A model generated the notes under the pieces. The model saw only the letters and a program-made list of their open reading frames with translations, made no database searches and was not told the DNA's origin. From positions 248,001-312,000 of the forward strand of contig JBLDXI010000066.1 in the NCBI GenBank assembly GCA_047495785.1: DNA of 64,000 nt. The letters run 5' to 3'. How positions within the stretch are numbered: position 1 is the stretch's first letter; each line of letters starts with the position of its first letter. The position numbers and the translations under genes are program-made. Origin of the DNA: Lepidodermella squamata. Lineage: Eukaryota > Gastrotricha. Positions 58,130 to 64,000 of the stretch are shown here, one piece after another.

Positions 58130-58200
58130 AAAGCCAAAACTGAATAATTAATGGAGTGGACGACAGGCGTGCATAGACTGTGTGCAAACTGGCGGCACTG
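58130..58200 (+). repeat. Short dispersed repeat, copy 1
   Basis: AAAAGCCAAAACT followed by GGCGTGCATAGACTGTGTGC and AAACTGGCGGCA. Matches 58690-58770 in order and orientation. Confidence 0.5.
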
Positions 58201-58299
58201 GTGGTGTCTTCTGCCAAATTGTCGCTCAAGGGTATGTTGGATTTTCACTGCCGTTTGCCGAGTTGTCGTTTTCGATCGAATAAAACAAATATTGTCGAA

Positions 58300-58390
58300 T
58301 TGGGCACACAGTAGTTCAGTGGATAGCTGTCTGCTGGGCATTGAGCGTCAAGATCGATGGGCATGAGTTCGATCCCCACCCGGGTCGACC
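58300..58390 (+). mobile_element. tRNA-derived SINE head with pol III A and B boxes
   Basis: TAGTTCAGTGG at 58312-58322 fits the A box and GAGTTCGATCC at 58365-58375 fits the B box, about 53 nt apart. There is no sound acceptor stem or anticodon arm, so this is a tRNA-like head and not a tRNA gene. The following sequence to about 58740 may be the SINE body. Confidence 0.5.
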
Positions 58391-58689
58391 ACGATTATCA
58401 ATGACGCCCTGCCCCAACGGTGGCCGACGAATTCATCGTGTTACAAAAGTCAAAAGTGGTAGATTGGGAATGTCAGCAAGACTGCACCAATCGCTACCTA
58501 TCTGCCCTCAAGAGACCCCAACAAGCGACCCTAAGAGCGCTCATTCGGGACCCATGGCCTCGGCCCATCCATTCAACGAATGGGACGTCTCAAAAATCAC
58601 AAAGAACTTTCATTTCATTTTTTGTCGAATTGCCGAATTGTCGTTGCTCAATTGTCATATAACCACGCAAGAATATCAGCAATCGCATT

Positions 58690-58770
58690 TAGACCCAAAA
58701 GCCAAAACTATTTGATATAATTAACAGCGTGCGCGAATGGCGTGCATAGATTGTGCGCACACTGGCGGCA
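58690..58770 (+). repeat. Short dispersed repeat, copy 2
   Basis: AAAAGCCAAAACT followed by GGCGTGCATAGATTGTGCGC and ACACTGGCGGCA, leading directly into the (CAAA)n tract of the inverted R1 copy. Confidence 0.5.
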
Positions 58771-58859
58771 TACAAACAAACAAACAAACAAACAAACAAA
58801 CAAACAAACAAACAACTTGTCAACTCACAAACGGTGACAGTATGGGGGTTCCCCCCGGC
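58754..58859 (-). repeat. R1 repeat copy, inverted, with (CAAA)n tract
   Basis: TGCGCACACTGGCGGCATAC, a (CAAA)n run of about 45 bp, AAACGGTGACAG and GGGGGTTCCCCCCGGC. This is the reverse complement of R1 at 45366-45450. Confidence 0.65.
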
Positions 58860-59017
58860 ATTATTGTATTATTGTATAAATGTTACTTGCTCTTGTTCCA
58901 ATAAAGGCAATACCTAGCAAATAGCTTCTTGTTTTCACTCCGCTCCTTACATGATAATACGATCTCTCGCTATTGGCTAGCTACCTATTGCCTTACAAGT
59001 CCCGGAATCCCTCCACA

Positions 59018-59878
59018 ATGGAATCCACCGAACTCCAAGCTCAATTGGCTGAAATTCATGGTCAAGGCGAAGCTACCCTTGATCGGCTCGATTTCATTGG
59101 TGAACAAATCGCAAAGCTTCGAGATTCCGTGAATGCGTTGATAACCGCCTTCCCGTCGGCGTCAGTACCAACAGTTCCTGCTCCAGTTCCGCCTTCTGTT
59201 CCACTGGCGACGGGCCCAGCGAATGCATTCAGTCCCATTATCTCGAACCAAGCGATGTCTCGCGATCCTCGATTCTGTTTGCCTGCTATAACCCTTCGAG
59301 AAACGGTTTCGCAAAAGCAGACGTCTCAAGAAAATGTTTCCGAATCCGCGCAAGATTACTCTGATCAAATTCAGTCGTCCGGATCACAATACCAGGGATA
59401 TCCGACTTCCCAGACGCGTAACACCAACATGGCTCGAGAAGAAATTAGCGTCAAGGATAAGGAATCAAAACAATTTTCCGTCTCTATGAATGCTGGCGTG
59501 AAGTCGACGACCGACGACCTCGCGACAATAGCTGATTTCGACAAGGGTGTCAATAGTAACATCTCGGATGCTCAAATCGACGGAGACTACAGCACTCAGG
59601 TGATTGAGGCGGCGGAACCGACTCCGTGCAGAAGTGTGGATAACAAGCAGCCCGGTCCTCGTCCGATAATTCAACAAGCCGCTCGCCTTCAGTTTGATGA
59701 GGTTAAAGGTCTTCAGCTCATCGACAGTCCACACGGTGATCTGAATCTCCAAGATCCACGACATTGGTCATACGAGCGTCCAATCGATCTCGAGCCTGGA
59801 AAACCGCCGCCCATGCTCACCAAGGAAATAGGAATCGAGCATCGACGTCTGGCTTCCGTCGGCTTCGAGGGAGGGTAG
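59018..59878 (+). CDS. Gag-like ORF of a degenerate LTR element
   Basis: 286 aa from the ATG at 59018. N-terminal MESTELQAQLAEIHGQGEAT and RLDFIGEQIAKLRDSVNAL look like a coiled coil, as in many retroelement Gag proteins. Then comes a Pro/Ala-rich linker and a Ser/Gln/Asp-rich body. The end, PIDLEPGKPPPMLTKEIGIE to ASVGFEGG, stops right at the start of the LTR-like repeat. No zinc knuckle, protease or RT is visible. It may be an internally deleted, non-autonomous element. The family is not recognised; a host gene is not excluded. Confidence 0.4.
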   Translation: MESTELQAQLAEIHGQGEATLDRLDFIGEQIAKLRDSVNALITAFPSASVPTVPAPVPPSVPLATGPANAFSPIISNQAMSRDPRFCLPAITLRETVSQKQTSQENVSESAQDYSDQIQSSGSQYQGYPTSQTRNTNMAREEISVKDKESKQFSVSMNAGVKSTTDDLATIADFDKGVNSNISDAQIDGDYSTQVIEAAEPTPCRSVDNKQPGPRPIIQQAARLQFDEVKGLQLIDSPHGDLNLQDPRHWSYERPIDLEPGKPPPMLTKEIGIEHRRLASVGFEGG

Positions 59879-60032
59879 TGTAAGGATCTAGAACCTTCTA
59901 TGCTCTGGAACCTTCCATGTTCCAGATTATTCAATAGACATTTATAAGGACATTTTGCTTTCTGTTAGCTTCAGATCGTACAGTGCGTTTCAGAATTATA
60001 TGCCCGGTACTTCCTTGTTTGTGTTGTTTTTT
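59879..60032 (+). mobile_element. LTR-like repeat, copy 2
   Basis: Starts TGTAAGGATCTAGAACC one base past the gag-like stop. Near-identical to 54935-55122 but with two fewer CTGGAACCTTCCATG units. After TTGTTTTTT the two copies diverge completely. Confidence 0.6.
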
Positions 60033-60675
60033 AGCTGAATCCTGTTTGCCAAGGAACTCCTTCGGTCTCTGAAACTATTATGGAGCAACAACGAAAGCCG
60101 CGAATAGAGCTCTAGTTTATCAGCTCTGAAACAAAGGAACGATAATCTGGAAGTCGAGGGCCGTAAATCTTAAATCTTAGCGACATGTATTTCTCGCCGC
60201 ATTCTCAAATCAAATACGTCCTTGTTGATGCAATGCTCCTGGAACTCAATGACATTTTGTGATACGCTCAAATCGACGAACGAATTCGGTCCAGGAGGGC
60301 CCTGTGTGGAGAAAAACGAAAGTGCATCGTTGACTCTGGAGCATTGAAGCACACGGTTTCTGAACGACCTGCCCCGCACGACTTCATTGCCTACGATCTC
60401 AACGAGGGTGTTGCGGCGGCTTTTGCTCTTTTTCACCGTATATAACGAGTTTGCTAAAACAAAATTACTAGGTGATCGGAATAAGCAGTCGTCTGGTATG
60501 ACAATAGGGCGACATTTTTATGCGTGAAACAAGTCTCTAAAAACGTCGCCGCTGTTGGTTTGAAATGATGCAAGTTTCGGACTTCCACGCATCAAGTGCA
60601 TCGACGAAGTCTCATTTTTGGACCCGGGACCGAAATACGGACCCTAACTGGGAATTTGCGGAAAGGTGTAAAATG
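60033..60675. other. Region between LTR-like repeat and R2 copy
   Basis: No supported gene. An 88-codon minus-strand ORF (60170-60436) has no motif I recognise. Confidence 0.4.
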
Positions 60676-60722
60676 GGTTCCCCCGGCGCTACTGTAGCAG
60701 CTACGCTGCTGCTGTTGCCAAT
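60676..60722 (+). repeat. R2 repeat copy
   Basis: GGTTCCCCCGGCGCTACTGT and AGCAGCTACGCTGCTGCTGT to TGCCAATT, one substitution from 45459-45507. Confidence 0.7.
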
Positions 60723-60920
60723 TCAATCCTTTCTGACAGCAACTGCCTTATAAACCATCGATTTTGCGTGTTATCTTTTTGAGTTTACCAAAGTTCGTAT
60801 CCCCCTCCCTTTGATATTTGACTGAGCTCACCGTATGGACCGATGGAACTGGTAGGGATGATCTCTATCAGCACTAGCGGTACTTCGCTCTCCGCTATAG
60901 GTAAATCGATGAGGGGTTCA

Positions 60921-61002
60921 TCTGCACAGGAAATTAAACTCCATCACACTCAGCTAGTCGCAGTTACAAATTCATGCTTTCAAATGCAACGTTCGTATTC
61001 CT
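60921..61002 (+). promoter_or_regulatory. Conserved 5' leader of channel gene 3
   Basis: GCACAGGAAATTAAAC, CTAGTCG and TACAAATTCA up to the ATG, closely matching 50084-50165. Confidence 0.5.
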
Positions 61003-64000
61003 ATGCTAAATATTCACGTCCTGCCCATGTATTTTTATCTCGGGGTTAGCGTTTTGGTTGCGTGTACCAACGGCTTGGATGTTTCGGAAATGGAGCTACC
61101 TCGCTTGGACCAACTCATCGCCTTTTGGCCTATGGACGCATACTCGGGGCTCATTGGTTTCACGAGAACAAACGAAGAGTTGCAACCGCTGCCGACAAAA
61201 AACCCGCCCAAATTCCTGCTGAATAACGTGGTGAATACTGGATATTACGAAAGAACAAGGACTGCCTCTAGAATCGCAGGCTATACTATTCCCGAAATGC
61301 CAAATTCTTTCACAGTTTCGGTGCACACTGGTTGGAATTTAGGCACGATCGAATTCGATGGCATTTTCAAGCTTTTTGAAGCTGGCATTTCTTTGAGAAC
61401 AGGCGCTAACAGTTGGTACAATACAGGAAATATATCCGATGCAGATGATGGAACTAAAGTTGAAGGAGACGGTAATTTTGTAGCTTTCACGTATCGAAAG
61501 TCGTCCAACGCGGTTGTCTTCTACTGGATTCAAACAACTGATCAGATTTTGCATAGCAAACGCTACACTGTTTCGGCTAAATTATACAGCAGCGACACTA
61601 GCCAAGAATTCGTAATCGGGAACCCTGAAGACCCCCAGAATTTCAAAGTTTCATGTGTTGCTTTATACAAGGCTGCTTTAACTGCAAACGAAGTTAAATC
61701 CTTGTTCCTCAAACCGTGTCTCAACGCCGCGAGAGCAAACATGGGAACAATTGATGGAATGGATATGTCAAACATTCCTCGACGAGAGAATCTCATCGGA
61801 TTTTGGCCGCTGTCGTACGATTCGAAGCTAATAGGCTGGGACGGGGCCGGTAACCCTATTATACCTCGCCAGCCAAGCTCTTATAACGTAAAGCAGGTAC
61901 AATTTGAAGGCCCCTATGGACAGGGCAGCATTTCGTGGAATGACACAGACTGGAGTTCTGTAAACGGCGGACTGGTTGCCTACGACTTCCTGCCGAGGCC
62001 GCGTTCCGCCTTCACCCTTTCATTTTACATAAAATCGCCATGCAATGGGCGCGGACGAGGGGTCGTGACAATCATCGGTTTCATCGCAGTTGTTTGCAGA
62101 CACAATGCACGCGGTTATAGTGTTATATTCCGCCCAACAAATGACAACGATAAAAATCGCGGTCATTATATGGCTTATGAGCCCGATACTTGGTCGTTTT
62201 TTGCTATTACCTCGAACAAAAACAGTGCCAACTGCTCGTTTTACTCTCAATCGATACACTACGAGACTGAACTACATAAGGGTAAATTATTCAACTCGAC
62301 ACTACAGTGTGAAAAATAGTGGTATAATTACCCGGCTAAATAGCCTCCACTGTGCAAGGCATAGATATCACATTAACCAGAGAAGAAACTGATGCAGATA
62401 AAATTCTGTAAAAATTCATCTCACATTTTCTTCATTAAGGTGGAATTTTAATAATATTTGCCCTCTTCGAGCTTATGGGAAAAGGTACAATTTAGTCATC
62501 AGGTTTTTCTCGAATTCATGATGAAAAGGAATACTATAGAATTCCTCGTCTCGTGAACAACACACCGCAAAAAACCGCATGCTCAAATCAGCTTCCCTAT
62601 TTGTCAGGCTCTATCCCGAGAAAATTGCTAAATGGACCAACTTTTTATTAAAAGATTTATACATGGATTTTTCGTATTTCGGCAGGGCTCGATTGCATGT
62701 TGTTCAGTGAGTTACCGTCAAGTTCCCCAGGCGTGTCAATCGACTACGTTTCGATAGAAATGGGTGCTGGCATCGACTATGAATGGGTCAGCAAGGATTT
62801 CAAATCAGTTATTGAAGAGACAACGATGTATGGAGATCTAACAAGCCAGTACGCCTGTTTCTATTTCTACGACGCCGATTTGGGCCCCGATGAACTCTTT
62901 AGCCTCAGCAATGCTTGCCGTCGGGTCCCGCAGCAACCAATATTTTCAAATGGAAACTCGATCGCCGAGCTAATGGTTCCGTTCTTCGAGAGCGAGCGAT
63001 TCGACTACATCGACAACATGTCCTCTATACAGCGTAACTGCGGCCACTTCAACGTCTCGGTAAACGCGCCGCGGAACTATGAAAATCTATCGAATTACGA
63101 CGCCCCTCTGAAAATCAAAGTTGGTTTCGAGATAACAGGCTTGAATGAAATTGATACGGTTAGTGAAATCATAACTGTAAACGCACTGCTGCTGCTCTAC
63201 TGGCGAGTAAATACTTGCCCATGGCCGTGTTCACCCGCCATTTCAACTGGCAGAGAATTCGAGAACGTTTACATAGACAATCTCGATAATTTATGGCGTC
63301 CGAGAATTCGCTTTCTAAGCGCGGCTAATTCCAACGTTCAGATGAGGAACATGATAATCAATGACGATTACTTAATGATGATGTCTACTACATTTGGCTC
63401 AAAATTTAACAGAACTTTCGACTTTTACTGGCAAAAGGAAGGTTTGTTCGAGGCAAACTGTGAACTTTCGCTTCAGCTGTTCCCGTTCGACACTCAAATT
63501 TGCGATTTCGAATTCTCACTCGAAAAGAGCCTCAACATTGTTCAAGTGGATGATGAACATCTCATGTTCGATTTCAAGCCTTCTCACACAGGAGGCAGTT
63601 GGACTCTTGTTTCTACCGATAACTCGACCGGCCAGATTTTCTACAAGGGATATAATGTGTCAACATTCAAATTTACGGTGAGAGTAGCAAGGAACCCTAG
63701 GTATTACGTCAGAAACTTTGCGATTCCGTCATCGACCCTCGCCTCTCTGAATTTGTTTCTTTTTCTAATGCCACCTGACGCACCGGATCGAGCTGCCTTT
63801 TCAGTCACTGTCCTATTGACCATGACCGTTATGCAAAGTGCGATTTTGAATGAAGTTCCGAAGAAGCCTTATGAAACTCTTCTCGGCAAGCTGGTTCAAA
63901 GTTTAACATGGTTTTGTATTGCAGCGACTACTTACAATCTAGTGATTTTATGGTTGGCTGCATCTTTCTTTGATCCACTGGTGTATTCGAGGCCTCATCC
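61003..64000 (+). CDS. Cys-loop ligand-gated channel with two LamG-like repeats, 3 (partial)
   Basis: Exon 1 61003-62281, exon 2 from 62686 to beyond the window edge, same phase 1 intron as genes 1 and 2. Signal peptide MLNIHVLPMYFYLGVSVLVA. LamG-like repeats: LIAFWPMDAYSGL to FLKPCLNAAR, and LIGFWPLSYDSKLIG to YACFYFYDADLGPDEL. Cys-loop CELSLQLFPFDTQIC. M1 FAIPSSTLASLN, M2 region APDRAAFSVTVLLTMTVMQ, M3 WFCIAATTYNLVILWLAA; the window ends just after M3 at SRPHP, before M4. The frame stays open throughout. Nearest paralogue is gene 2, also by the shared 5' leader. Gene 3 carries a two-residue change in TTFGSKFNRTF where 1 and 2 have SKVPTVNRTF. Confidence 0.87.
62282..62685 (+). other. Intron of channel gene 3
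   Basis: 404 bp, AT-rich, ending ATTTCGGCAG. Nothing else recognised. Confidence 0.6.

Noticed and set aside
58772-58816. (CAAA)n run as a CRISPR-like or regulatory array
   Set aside because: Simple microsatellite inside the R1 repeat. No spacers, and the genome is eukaryotic.

Overview
The window is nuclear DNA of a small intron-bearing animal, most likely an ecdysozoan. Protein-coding exons are separated by very short, AT-rich GT-AG introns that usually end in TTTTCAG or TTTTTAG. The gene content is arthropod/tardigrade/nematode-like: laccase-type multicopper oxidases with the Cys-rich animal laccase N-terminus, Cys-loop receptors, a class C GPCR, P-loop GTPases and LINE/LTR debris. I cannot name the species. 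All exon structures below were worked out by hand from splice sites, reading phase and comparison between paralogues.

Layout. 1-0.9 kb: 3' end of a non-LTR retrotransposon. 1.1-20 kb: four tandem laccase genes on the minus strand (A-D). Genes A-C share six intron positions and D has the same six plus one; C has lost three predicted type-3 copper ligands. 21-27 kb: four genes of an unrecognised Cys-rich secreted family, arranged as two head-to-head pairs. 27.5 kb: an ion-channel pseudogene. 28.5-29.8 kb: a class A-like 7TM receptor with an apparent one-base frameshift. 30-32.4 kb: an intronless class C (GABA-B-like) receptor. 32.8-38.8 kb: three tightly packed minus-strand genes encoding a KH-NYN ribonuclease, a vWA-GTPase fusion and an RRM-GTPase fusion. 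40.5-44.1 kb: a fifth laccase (E) with a different intron pattern. 45.8-64 kb: three large two-exon genes for Cys-loop channels with two LamG/ConA-like repeats at the N-terminus, plus a channel pseudogene. 53.4-61 kb: a repeat-rich stretch with an LTR-like repeat holding heat-shock-element-like motifs, a gag-like ORF, a tRNA-derived SINE head, a possible pogo-like transposon end and GC-rich inverted modules.

How the genes may work together. The laccases are predicted secreted phenol oxidases (cuticle or eggshell cross-linking, or detoxification), with one probably converted to a non-oxidase role. The channels have an extracellular LamG platform and an almost bacterial-length M3-M4 loop. The KH-NYN, RRM-GTPase and vWA-GTPase group is the best candidate for an undescribed system: RNA-binding and RNA-cleaving domains next to two AIG1-like GTPases, spaced closely enough to be one polycistronic unit. 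That functional link is inference.
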